Assembly (NCBI RefSeq): GCF_900167025.1
Contig: NZ_FUXC01000008.1
Span: 22,356 to 86,355, forward strand
Source: Treponema berlinense
GTDB taxonomy: Bacteria > Spirochaetota > Spirochaetia > Treponematales > Treponemataceae
Direction: 5' to 3'
DNA: 64,000 nt
The notes beneath the pieces were generated by a model that saw only the letters and a program-made list of their open reading frames with translations, made no database searches and had not been told where the DNA came from. Within the stretch, counting starts at the first letter, position 1. Each line of letters opens with the position of its first letter. This document shows positions 51,866-61,061 of the stretch, piece by piece. A program made the position numbers and the translations under genes.

Positions 51866-52867
51866 ATGATAAAAATTGCTTTTTATGACACTCGTTCGTA
51901 CGACAAGGATTCTTTTTGCTCTGAAAACGAAAAATTTGGTTTTGAAATTGATTATTTTGATTTTAAATTGACTGAAAAAACCGCGTTCACAGCAAAGAAT
52001 TTTGATGCTGTTTGTGTTTTTGTAAATGATACAGTCGATTCATCTGTCCTGAAAATATTAAAGGAATGCGGAGTAAGACTCGTCGTTTTAAGATGTGCCG
52101 GTTTTAACAATGTTGACCTGTCTGCCGCATCTTCTTTTGGAATAAAAATTGTCCGTGTTCCGGCTTATTCTCCTCACGCAGTTGCAGAACACGCGCTGGC
52201 GCTTTTAATGTCTCTTACCCGCCATATTCCTCAGGCCTATTTAAGAACAAAAACCCAGAATTTCAGCATCGAAGGTCTTACTGGCCGTGATCTTTTCGGT
52301 CTTACCGCGGGAATTTTCGGTACAGGAAAAATTGGACGGATAATGGCTGGACTTTTAAAAGGTCTTGGCATGAAAATCATCTGTTATGATCCTTATCCAG
52401 ACGAAAAATGGGCTGAAGAAGAAGGTTTTTCTTATGTCGATGTTCCGACGATTTTTAAGGAAAGCGATGTCTTAAGCTTTCATTGTCCGCTTACGCCGGA
52501 AACAAGGCATATTGCAAATCACGATACAATGAAAACTATGAAAAGCGATGCTGTCATCATTAACACAGGCCGCGGCGCTTTAATCGACACCAAAGCCCTT
52601 GTTCACGCATTAAAGCACAAGCATATCGGAGGAGCTGCGCTGGATGTTTACGAAGAAGAAAGCGCTTTTTTCTTCAATGACCATTCAACGGAAGTAATAA
52701 CAGACGACGTTCTTGCAAGGCTTTTAACGTTCCCTAATGTTCTTATAACCGGACATCAGGCGTTCTTAACGACGACTGCGCTTTCAAATATTGCGGAAGT
52801 CTCGCTTCAGAATGTTAAGGATTTTGCTGAAAACAAAGAACTCAAAAACGAAGTAAAGATTCTCTAA
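51866..52867 (+). CDS. ldhA: D-2-hydroxyacid dehydrogenase, D-lactate dehydrogenase type
   Basis: This 333-residue NAD-dependent enzyme probably reduces pyruvate to D-lactate in fermentation. The nucleotide-binding motif is GTGKIGRIMAGLLKGLG (about 152-168). Substrate/catalytic regions are RCAGFNNVDL (Arg/Asn, about 74), SFHCPLTPETRHI (about 208), INTGRGALID (Arg, about 233) and GHQAFLT (His, about 296), with Glu in YEEESAFFF. These match E. coli LdhA. GGAGG lies 6 nt before the ATG, within the second copy of the repeat. Confidence 0.92.
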   Translation: MIKIAFYDTRSYDKDSFCSENEKFGFEIDYFDFKLTEKTAFTAKNFDAVCVFVNDTVDSSVLKILKECGVRLVVLRCAGFNNVDLSAASSFGIKIVRVPAYSPHAVAEHALALLMSLTRHIPQAYLRTKTQNFSIEGLTGRDLFGLTAGIFGTGKIGRIMAGLLKGLGMKIICYDPYPDEKWAEEEGFSYVDVPTIFKESDVLSFHCPLTPETRHIANHDTMKTMKSDAVIINTGRGALIDTKALVHALKHKHIGGAALDVYEEESAFFFNDHSTEVITDDVLARLLTFPNVLITGHQAFLTTTALSNIAEVSLQNVKDFAENKELKNEVKIL

Positions 52868-52904
52868 AAAATCATTTTTTAGTTTTTTGCGCTCCTGCGT
52901 TTTG

Positions 52905-52932
52905 TTGATTTTTATAGGTTTTGGAGTAAAAT
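52905..52932 (+). promoter_or_regulatory. promoter giving a leaderless transcript of the gene at 52939
   Basis: TTGATT (52905-52910), a 16-bp spacer and TAAAAT (52927-52932), then six bases and the ATG. Confidence 0.55.
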
Positions 52933-52938
52933 TAGATT

Positions 52939-53268
52939 ATGGCGATACAACCGATTGACCTTCAGACGATATATTCTCAAATGAGCAACGTTGCAAAAAA
53001 TGTTGCCCATCAGCAGAACGGAAATCAATTGACGCAGGCAATGCAGGAAAATGTTGCCGTTCAGCAGGAGCAGGAGCGGTTGTCTCAGGTTCACAAAACC
53101 GCCGAAAACGAAGCGAACACCAGCCAGGTAAAAGACGAAGGCCATCAAAATAGTTCTTTTCAAAATCAAAAAAATCAGAAAAAAAGTAAGGAAGAAGAAC
53201 ATGAAAAAAAGAAACTGACAGAAATCCGTGAATCTTTTTTGGGACAAAATATTGATATTTCGAGGTAG
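52939..53268 (+). CDS. small charged protein of unknown function
   Basis: This 109-residue protein is rich in Gln, Glu, Lys and Asn, with a helical coiled-coil type pattern (residues 20-95) and the sequence QPIDLQTIYSQMSNVAKNVA at its start. It has no signal peptide or known domain. The promoter geometry predicts leaderless translation. The next gene starts 2 bp after the stop, so the pair is one operon. The C-terminal part resembles no family I can name. Confidence 0.65.
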   Translation: MAIQPIDLQTIYSQMSNVAKNVAHQQNGNQLTQAMQENVAVQQEQERLSQVHKTAENEANTSQVKDEGHQNSSFQNQKNQKKSKEEEHEKKKLTEIRESFLGQNIDISR

Positions 53269-53270
53269 AT

Positions 53271-53999
53271 ATGCAGGGAATTGCAGTTCTGGCATTTATT
53301 CTTTGTTGCTTAAATATAACCGGCTGGCTTGTATTTTTAAGAAAATTTAAAAGGCTTTTTACGACCGAAGATATTATTTCTAAAACTCGGCTTGAAGTTA
53401 CACGGATGATTGAAGATGTAAACCGCACGACCTCAAAAAATCTGGATTTAATCGAGGAAAAAATCAAACAGTTAAAGGCAACTTCGGCTGACGCAGAACG
53501 TCATATTGCTGTTGCAAAGTCGGAATTGGAAAAACGCGCTGCTCTGGTGCAATTTAACAGGGCGATTTCTGAAAAATCTGAGGTTTCTCACAAAAATGAA
53601 ATTCACCCTAAAACTCAAGATCCTTCAGTCTATGGAAGCAAAGCGCCTTACGGAAGAATTTCCGATGCTTTGCAGGCTTCCAGCGTATATCAGATAACTT
53701 CAAAAGGTAAAAAAGAAGTTGCAGGCGAGCAAGGCGAATTATTTGAACAGCAGGAAGAAAATTATATAAAGTCGCCTTCCGGAACAAAATTTATGGTCGA
53801 TAACGAAGGAACAGGCTTTGCTTCAATTCCAAAAATTGGAGAAAATGTCTTTTATTCGGACAACCCGATAAAACCTAAAAAAACAATAAACGAGCAGATA
53901 AAAGAACTTTCAGACCGCGGTTACGATATTGAAATGATTGCACGTGAGCTTGGCCTTACAACGACCGAAGTTCAATTTTCGTTGGATATGGGGTTTTAA
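53271..53999 (+). CDS. membrane-anchored coiled-coil protein with C-terminal HTH-like end
   Basis: This 242-residue protein has an N-terminal membrane segment (about 2-22, IAVLAFILCCLNITGWLVFL) and a coiled coil (about 50-90, TSKNLDLIEEKIKQLKATSADAE). A polar linker follows, then a short helix-turn-helix-like C-terminus (about 213-242, DIEMIARELGLTTTEVQFSL). This layout recalls small membrane proteins encoded near motility or cell-shape genes in spirochaetes, but I do not recognise the family. The start is 2 bp after the upstream stop codon. Confidence 0.68.
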   Translation: MQGIAVLAFILCCLNITGWLVFLRKFKRLFTTEDIISKTRLEVTRMIEDVNRTTSKNLDLIEEKIKQLKATSADAERHIAVAKSELEKRAALVQFNRAISEKSEVSHKNEIHPKTQDPSVYGSKAPYGRISDALQASSVYQITSKGKKEVAGEQGELFEQQEENYIKSPSGTKFMVDNEGTGFASIPKIGENVFYSDNPIKPKKTINEQIKELSDRGYDIEMIARELGLTTTEVQFSLDMGF

Positions 54000-54027
54000 A
54001 AGTTTGTAATCATTAACGCAAAGTTAT

Positions 54028-54056
54028 TTAACGCCGCCAAGTTTTGGTGGTATATT
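54028..54056 (+). promoter_or_regulatory. V-ATPase operon promoter with a palindromic spacer
   Basis: TTAACG (54028-54033), a 17-bp spacer and TATATT (54051-54056). The spacer is itself an inverted repeat: CCGCCAA (54034-54040), three bases and TTGGTGG (54044-54050), one G-T pair apart from perfect. Confidence 0.65.
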
Positions 54057-54108
54057 TAAATAGATAGTTTTTTAACTAAAAAAAATTCACAAAAAAAGAG
54101 AGGATAGC

Positions 54109-54720
54109 ATGGACACCCACGTTGAAGAACTGATTGACAGAATCAAAAAAGATGGCGTTGCCGTTGCTGAAAGCTCTGCCTCAGAAAAAATTGCACAGGC
54201 CCAGAGAGAAGCCGACAAGATTATTCTTGATGCAAAAGAAGAAGCAGAGAAAATTCTTATGCAGGCTAAGGAAGAGACAGCCCGCCTGGAAAAAGCAAGT
54301 GAAGATGCCATTAAACAAGCCGGAAGAAACCTTCTTCTGCAATTTAAAGACAGTATTACAAAAGAGCTTTCTGCGCTCATAAAACAGGAAGTTTCGGATT
54401 CTTATTCAAAAGATTTGCTGGCAACCCTTGTTCCAGAAGTTGTAAAGGAATGGGTAAAAAACAGTTCTGCTGAAGATATTTCTGTTCTTTTGAACGAAAA
54501 AAGCTTAAAAGAAGTTGAATCAAATCTAAAAGCAGCTTTGAAAAATGAAATTTCTGCCGGGCTTACACTGAAAGTTGACAATTCCGTTTCAAACGGATTC
54601 CGCATCGGTGTAAAGGATGGAGCAGCATTCTATGACTATTCAGCAGAAGCTGTAGCTGACTTGTTCAGTTCATATTTAAATCCTAGAGTTGCTGCATTGA
54701 TGAAAGAGGCGGCTAAATAA
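54109..54720 (+). CDS. atpE: V/A-type ATPase subunit E
   Basis: This 203-residue peripheral-stalk subunit links the catalytic head to subunit I. It has a long N-terminal coiled coil (about 15-85, EKIAQAQREADKIILDAKEEAEKI in part) followed by a globular C-terminal domain with VDNSVSNGFRIGVKDGAAFYDYSAEAVADLF. The start has GAGAGGA upstream. It heads the operon E-DUF2764-A-B-D-I-K. The next gene starts at the base after its stop. Confidence 0.9.
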   Translation: MDTHVEELIDRIKKDGVAVAESSASEKIAQAQREADKIILDAKEEAEKILMQAKEETARLEKASEDAIKQAGRNLLLQFKDSITKELSALIKQEVSDSYSKDLLATLVPEVVKEWVKNSSAEDISVLLNEKSLKEVESNLKAALKNEISAGLTLKVDNSVSNGFRIGVKDGAAFYDYSAEAVADLFSSYLNPRVAALMKEAAK

Positions 54721-55275
54721 GTGAGTAATCAGTATTATCTTTTGGCACAACTTCCATCTTTCTCAGTTACTGACGAAAAATCGGTGTTGCCGGTTACAGA
54801 AGAATACTTTTATGATCTCTGCTCGCGTTTTCTCGACAAGAAAAGTTTTGAACAGGTAAAACTTCTTTCTTTGACACCTCCGTTAAAAAAAGTTTCAACA
54901 GGTTCTGTTTTTCTTGACAAATGGTATGACAGTGAACGAAATCTTCGTTTTGCTTTGGCTCAAATCCGTGCACTTCGCATGAATAAAAAATTCGAAATAG
55001 AAAACGAAAGTTTCTCTCCTGATGTGATTCAGGCGGCCCGCACTGCGACTGGAATGGACAGTCCATTGGCTGCAGAGCAGTTCTTGAATCAATACAGGCT
55101 GAATCTTTTGGACAGTATTCGTCCTGCCGATGAGTTTTCTGTTGATGCTGTTTATGCCTATGGTTTGCGCTTAAAACTCGCATTAAGAATGAAGATGTTC
55201 AATGCAGAGAAAGGTATGGTTTCTTATCATAAAATCTATGATTCAATCCTCAAAGGAGATATGGGAGATAAATAA
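54721..55275 (+). CDS. DUF2764 protein of the V-ATPase operon
   Basis: This 184-residue, mostly helical protein starts with GTG and the typical SNQYYLLAQLPSF. DUF2764 proteins lie in the V-ATPase operons of spirochaetes and Bacteroidetes. This operon has no recognisable subunit C or F, so DUF2764 may take the place of subunit C, the central-stalk cap (inference). It is butted against subunits E and A; its stop overlaps the A start by one base. Confidence 0.82.
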   Translation: MSNQYYLLAQLPSFSVTDEKSVLPVTEEYFYDLCSRFLDKKSFEQVKLLSLTPPLKKVSTGSVFLDKWYDSERNLRFALAQIRALRMNKKFEIENESFSPDVIQAARTATGMDSPLAAEQFLNQYRLNLLDSIRPADEFSVDAVYAYGLRLKLALRMKMFNAEKGMVSYHKIYDSILKGDMGDK

Positions 55276-57038
55276 TGACGGATACAAAAGGAAAGGTAGT
55301 CGGCGTTAATGGAAACATGGTTTCTGTCGAATTTGACGGAAATATTTCCATGAACGAAGTTGCCTATGTAAAAGTTGATAATTCAAGCCTGAAAAGTGAG
55401 GTAATCCGTATCCGCGGAAATGTAGCCCAGCTTCAGGTTTACGAAATGACAAAAGGAATTAAAACCGGAGATGCTGTTGAGTTTACCGGTGATTTGCTTT
55501 CTGCTGAGCTTGGTCCTGGACTTCTTGGCCAGGTCTACGACGGTTTGCAGAATCCTCTTCCTTTGCTTGCTGAAAAAGCAGGATGGTTCCTTGAAAGAGG
55601 CGTTTATGTAGATCCTCTCGACAGAACAAAAAAATGGGCGTTTACACCAACTGCAAAGCCTGGCGATGTAAAAAAAGCCGGTGAATATATCGGAACTGTT
55701 CCAGAAGGTCCGTTCACGCACAAGATTTTTGTGCCGTTCTATTTGCTTGGCTCATACACTGTAAAATCTATAAAACCTGCTGGCGAATATACCCTTGATG
55801 ACAAGGTCGCTGTTCTTACCGATGAAAATGGAAAGGACGTAGAAATCGGTCTTTCTTTCAAATGGCCGGTAAAACGCGCGATTAACTGCTATGAAGAGCG
55901 TCTTGCGCCGACAGAGACAATGGTTACTAAGGTTCGCCTTATCGACACATTCTTCCCTGTTGCAAAGGGCGGAACTTACTGTATTCCGGGTCCTTTCGGC
56001 GCTGGAAAAACAGTTCTTCAGCATACAACTTCAAAATATGCAGACGTTGACATTGTAATCATCGCTGCCTGTGGTGAACGCGCCGGTGAAGTTGTAGAAA
56101 CCCTTACAGAATTCCCTGAACTTAAAGATCCGAAAACCGGAAAATCTTTGATGGAAAGAACAATCATCATCTGTAATACTTCTTCAATGCCAGTAGCTTC
56201 GCGTGAAGCTTCTGTTTATACTTCTGTAACTTTGGCTGAATATTACAGACAGATGGGATTGAACGTCTTGCTTCTTGCCGATTCAACTTCCCGTTGGGCT
56301 CAGGCTCTTCGTGAAATGTCTGGCCGTCTTGAAGAAATCCCGGGAGAAGAAGCATTCCCTGCTTACATGGAATCTTATATTGCAGCCTTCTATGAACGTG
56401 CCGGACAGGTTCGTTTGCCAGACGGTTCTGTAGGTTCTGTAACAATCGGTGGTACAGTTTCTCCTGCCGGCGGTAACTTTGAAGAACCTGTAACACAGGC
56501 AACATTGAAGGTTGTCGGCGCTTTCCACGGACTTTCACGTGCTCGCTCAGATGCCCGTAAATATCCTGCGATTGACCCGATTCAGTCATGGTCAAAATAC
56601 AAAGGCGTAATCGATTCAAGCAAGGTAAATTTCTGCTTTGATATTATGAAAAAAGGCGTTGATGTCGCTTCGATGATGAAGGTAGTTGGTGAAGAAGGAA
56701 CTTCCCTTGAAGACTATCTTGTTTATCTAAAAGAAGAAATGCTTGATGCCGTTTACTTCCAGCAGAACTCTTTTGATGCAGTAGATGCAAATGCAACTGT
56801 TGAACGTCAGAAGTACGACCTTGATAAAATCATTAAAATTCTTGGTTCTTCTTTTGAACTTGCAGATAAAGATGAAGCAAGAACTTATTTTAACCAGTTG
56901 CGTCAGAAATTCCTTGACTGGAACTACACAGAAGAGCACAGCGATGCTTTCAAAAAAGTTGAGTCAGAAATCGACGAACTTTATTCATCAAAAAACGGCA
57001 AACTTACAGCTCAGGCCGAATCATTGCTTAAGGCTTAA
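55275..57038 (+). CDS. atpA: V/A-type ATPase catalytic subunit A
   Basis: This 587-residue catalytic subunit hydrolyses or makes ATP in the head. The P-loop is GPFGAGKTVLQH (about 234-245), the catalytic Glu in ACGERAGEV (about 260) and the typical 'bulge' region PEGPFTHKIFVPF (about 137-149). LLADSTSRWAQALREMSGRLEE (in part) is the A-subunit Walker B region. It is slightly shorter than archaeal A but complete. Start and stop are within the operon. Confidence 0.97.
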   Translation: MTDTKGKVVGVNGNMVSVEFDGNISMNEVAYVKVDNSSLKSEVIRIRGNVAQLQVYEMTKGIKTGDAVEFTGDLLSAELGPGLLGQVYDGLQNPLPLLAEKAGWFLERGVYVDPLDRTKKWAFTPTAKPGDVKKAGEYIGTVPEGPFTHKIFVPFYLLGSYTVKSIKPAGEYTLDDKVAVLTDENGKDVEIGLSFKWPVKRAINCYEERLAPTETMVTKVRLIDTFFPVAKGGTYCIPGPFGAGKTVLQHTTSKYADVDIVIIAACGERAGEVVETLTEFPELKDPKTGKSLMERTIIICNTSSMPVASREASVYTSVTLAEYYRQMGLNVLLLADSTSRWAQALREMSGRLEEIPGEEAFPAYMESYIAAFYERAGQVRLPDGSVGSVTIGGTVSPAGGNFEEPVTQATLKVVGAFHGLSRARSDARKYPAIDPIQSWSKYKGVIDSSKVNFCFDIMKKGVDVASMMKVVGEEGTSLEDYLVYLKEEMLDAVYFQQNSFDAVDANATVERQKYDLDKIIKILGSSFELADKDEARTYFNQLRQKFLDWNYTEEHSDAFKKVESEIDELYSSKNGKLTAQAESLLKA

Positions 57039-57053
57039 GAAGGACGGTGAAAA

Positions 57054-58349
57054 ATGAATAAAATATACAGCAAAATTGAATCAATCACTGGTTCCGTAAT
57101 TACAGTAAAGGCAGAAGGCGTAAAATATAACGAACTTGCAGAAATTACAACCCGTTTTGGAAAATCTCTTGCAGAAGTAAACAAAATTGACGGTGATACA
57201 GTTTCTTTGCAGGTTTTTGCCGGCGGACGCGGTGTTTCTACAGGCGATCAGATTCGCTTTTTGGGACACGATATGCGTGTTTCTTTCGGTGATGATCTTT
57301 TGGGAAGAATCTTCAACGGTTCTGGAGATCCTCGCGACAAGGGACCTGCTCTTACTGAAAATATGACAGAAATTGGAGGACCTTCAGTAAACCCTTCAAA
57401 ACGTATTCTTGCAGAAAGAATGATGAGAACAAACATTCCTATGATTGATATGTTCAATACTCTTGTTGTTTCTCAGAAGCTTCCAATTTTCTCTATTTCG
57501 GGAGAACCTTACAACCAGCTTCTTGCACGTATTGCCATGCAGGCTGAAGCTGATGTTATCGTTCTTGGCGGAATGGGTCTTAAATATGACGACTTCCTTT
57601 ATTTCAAGAAAACTCTCGAGGAAGGCGGCGCGTTGAGCAAGACGGTTATGTTTATTCATACTGCCGCAGACCCAACCGTAGAATGTATCAAAATTCCTGA
57701 TATGTCTCTTGCGGTTGCAGAACAGTTTGCTTTGCAGAATAAGGACGTTCTTGTTCTGCTTACAGATATGACTTCTTATGCAGACTCTATGAAGGAAATT
57801 GCAATTACTCAGGAGCAAGTTCCTTCAAACCGTGGTTATCCTGGCGATTTGTATTCTCAGCTTGCTGCCCGTTATGAAAAGGCCGTTGACTTTAAGGGAA
57901 GCGGTTCCATTACAATTCTGGCAGTAACAACAATGCCTGGTGATGACGTAACTCATCCGGTTCCAGATAACACAGGTTATATTACAGAAGGTCAGTACTA
58001 TCTTAAGGGCGGTCGTATTGAGCCGTTTGGTTCGCTTTCACGCTTAAAGCAGAATGTAAACGGCAAGACAAGAAAAGATCACCGTGCGCTTATGGATGCT
58101 ATGATTCGTCTGTATTCATCTTACAAAGACACCCTCGAAAAAAAGTCCATGGGCTTTATGATGTCAAAATGGGATGAAAAACTTTTGAAATACGGTGAGC
58201 TTTTTGAAAAAGAAATGATGGACTTGTCCGTAAATATTTCTTTGGAAAATGCACTTGATTTAGGATGGAAGATTCTTGCTGCCTGCTTTGACAAAGACGA
58301 AACAGGTATTAAATCTGAATTGATTGCAGAATTCTGGCCGAACAAATAA
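57054..58349 (+). CDS. atpB: V/A-type ATPase subunit B
   Basis: This 431-residue non-catalytic nucleotide-binding subunit has no P-loop; the position holds [31 protein letters not shown] and the [13 protein letters not shown] segment are family-typical. GGACGG lies just upstream of the ATG. It is joined to A by a 15-bp gap and to D by 23 bp. Confidence 0.96.
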   Translation: MNKIYSKIESITGSVITVKAEGVKYNELAEITTRFGKSLAEVNKIDGDTVSLQVFAGGRGVSTGDQIRFLGHDMRVSFGDDLLGRIFNGSGDPRDKGPALTENMTEIGGPSVNPSKRILAERMMRTNIPMIDMFNTLVVSQKLPIFSISGEPYNQLLARIAMQAEADVIVLGGMGLKYDDFLYFKKTLEEGGALSKTVMFIHTAADPTVECIKIPDMSLAVAEQFALQNKDVLVLLTDMTSYADSMKEIAITQEQVPSNRGYPGDLYSQLAARYEKAVDFKGSGSITILAVTTMPGDDVTHPVPDNTGYITEGQYYLKGGRIEPFGSLSRLKQNVNGKTRKDHRALMDAMIRLYSSYKDTLEKKSMGFMMSKWDEKLLKYGELFEKEMMDLSVNISLENALDLGWKILAACFDKDETGIKSELIAEFWPNK

Positions 58350-58372
58350 TTCCTGCTTGGAGATAAAATTTA

Positions 58373-59014
58373 ATGGCAAAAATTAAGCTGACTAAAAATG
58401 AGCAGAAAGCACAGAAAGACGCGCTGAAAATGTATCAGCGTTATCTTCCTACGCTCACGCTCAAAAAACAGCAGCTTCAGTCTGAAATCAGAACCATCGG
58501 CGCAAAAGCAAAAGAAGTTCGTCAGGCTAGAATTCGCCTTGAAGAAGAATTCAAGATTTGGATAGGCGTTTTTGGCGAAGAACAGGCTTTTAAAAGCGAC
58601 ATGGTTACGGTTCGGAACATAAAAAAGGGCACCGGAAACATTGCCGGTGTAACGATTCCAGTTTACGAAGGCGCGGATTTTTCTCGCGGAGATTACGATT
58701 TGTACGAAACTCCGCTTTGGATTGATCTTGCGGCTGACAGAATGGAAAAGGCCCTTTCGTTGGATCTTGAAGCTAGCGTGCTTGATGAACAGGTAAGATT
58801 GCTCTCAAAAGAACTGCGTACGACTTCTCAGCGCGTAAATCTTTTTGAAAAAGTAAAAATTCCTGAAGCAAAAGCAAATATTAAAAAAATTTCAGTTTAT
58901 CTTGGCGACCAGCAGGTAAGCGAGGTTGTGCGTTCAAAAATCTCTAAGAAGAAGATTGATCAGCGTAACCGTGCTGCTGTTGCCGCGGCTGAAAAAGAGG
59001 GGGCTTGCTTATGA
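58373..59014 (+). CDS. atpD: V/A-type ATPase subunit D
   Basis: This 213-residue rotor (central stalk) subunit forms a long antiparallel coiled coil. Its start KIKLTKNEQKAQKDALKMYQRYLPTLTLKKQQLQ (in part) and C-terminal QRVNLFEKVKIPEAKANIKKI are typical. It has GGAG upstream. Its stop overlaps the start of subunit I by 4 bp (ATGA). Confidence 0.94.
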   Translation: MAKIKLTKNEQKAQKDALKMYQRYLPTLTLKKQQLQSEIRTIGAKAKEVRQARIRLEEEFKIWIGVFGEEQAFKSDMVTVRNIKKGTGNIAGVTIPVYEGADFSRGDYDLYETPLWIDLAADRMEKALSLDLEASVLDEQVRLLSKELRTTSQRVNLFEKVKIPEAKANIKKISVYLGDQQVSEVVRSKISKKKIDQRNRAAVAAAEKEGACL

Positions 59015-60981
59015 TAGTCCCAATGAAAAAATTAAGCATAGTTGTTCTGGAAAAAGAAAGACGACAGGCCTTAAAGACTCTTCGCCGTCTTGGAGTGGTT
59101 CATGTTGAAGAAGTAAAAGGAGAAAGCGAAGAACTTTCATCTTTTAAGAATAAGAATTCAAAAATTGAACTTGCAATTTCTCTTTTGTCTGAAATCAAGA
59201 CAAAGAAAATTCCAGAAACCTCAATGCTTTCAAAAGATGACTCCTTTGCTTTGGCAGACAAAATCATCAGTTTGACAGAAGAGAAGAAAAATCTTTTTTC
59301 TTCGATTGCGTCAGATAAAACGGAACTTGACCGTCTAAAAAAATGGGGAAATGTTGTTCCTGAAGATTTTGATTTTCTGGCAGAAAAAGGCGTTTATCTT
59401 TCAATGTACGAAATGCCGTCGTCTAAATATAATTCGATAGACGAAAGCATCGATACTTTGCTGGTTAACGACGATAAAGACATTTCGCGCTTTTTTGTGA
59501 TTTCTGACCACAAATTGGCACAAAATGAGCGTCCGGAAAATCTTCCGCCTGAAGCATACCGTGTTGTTTTGCCAAAAAAATCAACGGTGCAACTGGCAGA
59601 TACTATTGAACAGAATAAAAAGCGGATTACTGAAATTGATTCAGAGCTTGCAGATTCTGTGAAATATCTTCCATCACTTAAAAAAGCTGGCGAAAACTTC
59701 GGTAAAGATATTGAATTTGAAAATCTTTACAGCGGTATGGGTGTTGAAGAAAAAAATGAACAGAAGCCTGAAGCAGTGCGGCTTGCCTGGCTTACCGGTT
59801 ATGTTCCCGCAGAAGAACTTGAAAAAGTCGAAAAAACAGCTGTTGAGAGCAAATGGGCGTTTGCCGCAGATGATCCTGCCGCAGATGACAATGTTCCGAC
59901 AAAATTAAAGAACAATAAGTTTGTAAGTCTTATTTATCCAGTTACGGACTTTCTTGGAACAGTTCCAGGCTACAATGAATTTGACATTTCAAACTGGTTC
60001 CTTTTGTTCTTTACGATTTTCTTCGGCATGATTTTTGGAGACGGCGGATACGGCGGTCTTTTGCTTGCTGGCGGAATTCTTGCTATGGTTCCTTCTTTTA
60101 AGAAAAGACAGGCGCCTTCACCAATGGCTTTCCTGCTTTCTCTTTTAGGATTGGCAACAATGGTTTGGGGGGCCGTAACTTGTACCTGGTTCGGACTTAC
60201 ACCTGAGCAGCTGCCGGATTGCATAAAAATGCTTTCTGTTCCGGCCTTGTCAAACGTCACATCTGCAAAAGAAGGCGTTAAGATGGTTCTTCACAGTGCT
60301 TCCGGCGCAGTAACTGAAATATCGTATTCAGCATGGGTAAAAGAAAACCTTCAGATTTTCTGTTTTACGCTTGCTTTGATTCAGCTGGCTATTGCGCATT
60401 TGAAGGGCATTGCAAAAAATATACGTTCGCCGAAATTCTTGGGAGATTTGGGCTCGCTTCTCCAGCTTGGCGGCATGTACTATGTAGTTTTGAGTATGGT
60501 AGTTGATGGAATAAGATTCCCTCTTGGAATTACTCCTGAAAGTTACTGGCTTTTCGACAAAATTCCAGTTGCATATATTGCGCTTGGAGCAATTGCATTT
60601 GGTTTTGTCCTGAGTTTTGTATTCTCAAACTATGAAGGAAGCATAGGAAAGAGCATTCTTGAAAGCTGCAAGAACATTGTTTCTGTGCTTTTGGGCGTTG
60701 TAAACGTATTCTCTGATATTGTTTCTTACATCCGTCTTTGGGCTGTAGCCCTGGCAGGTGGAGCAATCAGTGCAACGGTAAATGAAATGGCAGGTCCAAT
60801 GCTTGGTCATCTTGCAATGTTCATCTGCGCGATTTTGATTCTTACCGTAGGACATGGCCTGAATATGATTCTGAATGTTCTTTCGGTTATCGTTCACGGC
60901 GTACGTCTTAATACGCTTGAATTCTCAACGCACTTGGGAATGAGCTGGACAGGTTTTAAATACAGACCTTTCAGTGAATAA
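59011..60981 (+). CDS. atpI: V/A-type ATPase subunit I
   Basis: This roughly 656-residue membrane stator has an N-terminal cytoplasmic half (about 1-310, coiled-coil) and a C-terminal membrane half with about seven helices (about 320-650). The stretch with FTIFFGMIFGDGGYGGLL (about 340) and SDIVSYIRLWAVALAGGAIS (about 570, holding the essential Arg) is diagnostic. The ATG at 59011 is used, with GAGGGG upstream; the TTG two codons earlier is less likely. Confidence 0.95.
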   Translation: MIVPMKKLSIVVLEKERRQALKTLRRLGVVHVEEVKGESEELSSFKNKNSKIELAISLLSEIKTKKIPETSMLSKDDSFALADKIISLTEEKKNLFSSIASDKTELDRLKKWGNVVPEDFDFLAEKGVYLSMYEMPSSKYNSIDESIDTLLVNDDKDISRFFVISDHKLAQNERPENLPPEAYRVVLPKKSTVQLADTIEQNKKRITEIDSELADSVKYLPSLKKAGENFGKDIEFENLYSGMGVEEKNEQKPEAVRLAWLTGYVPAEELEKVEKTAVESKWAFAADDPAADDNVPTKLKNNKFVSLIYPVTDFLGTVPGYNEFDISNWFLLFFTIFFGMIFGDGGYGGLLLAGGILAMVPSFKKRQAPSPMAFLLSLLGLATMVWGAVTCTWFGLTPEQLPDCIKMLSVPALSNVTSAKEGVKMVLHSASGAVTEISYSAWVKENLQIFCFTLALIQLAIAHLKGIAKNIRSPKFLGDLGSLLQLGGMYYVVLSMVVDGIRFPLGITPESYWLFDKIPVAYIALGAIAFGFVLSFVFSNYEGSIGKSILESCKNIVSVLLGVVNVFSDIVSYIRLWAVALAGGAISATVNEMAGPMLGHLAMFICAILILTVGHGLNMILNVLSVIVHGVRLNTLEFSTHLGMSWTGFKYRPFSE

Positions 60982-61061
60982 AATTTAAAAATCCAGCTGT
61001 TGTGTTGCAGCGGCTGGTTGAAATAAGAAATTGTCATAAACTTTATTAAAGGAGAAATATT

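Noticed and set aside
51678-51869. Short ORF in the repeat upstream of ldhA
   Set aside because: It only exists because the unit is duplicated and ends in the ribosome binding site; no protein-like pattern.
59515-59535. A GG-N10-GC sequence resembling a sigma-54 promoter
   Set aside because: It lies inside the subunit I coding sequence and lacks the TTGC at -12.
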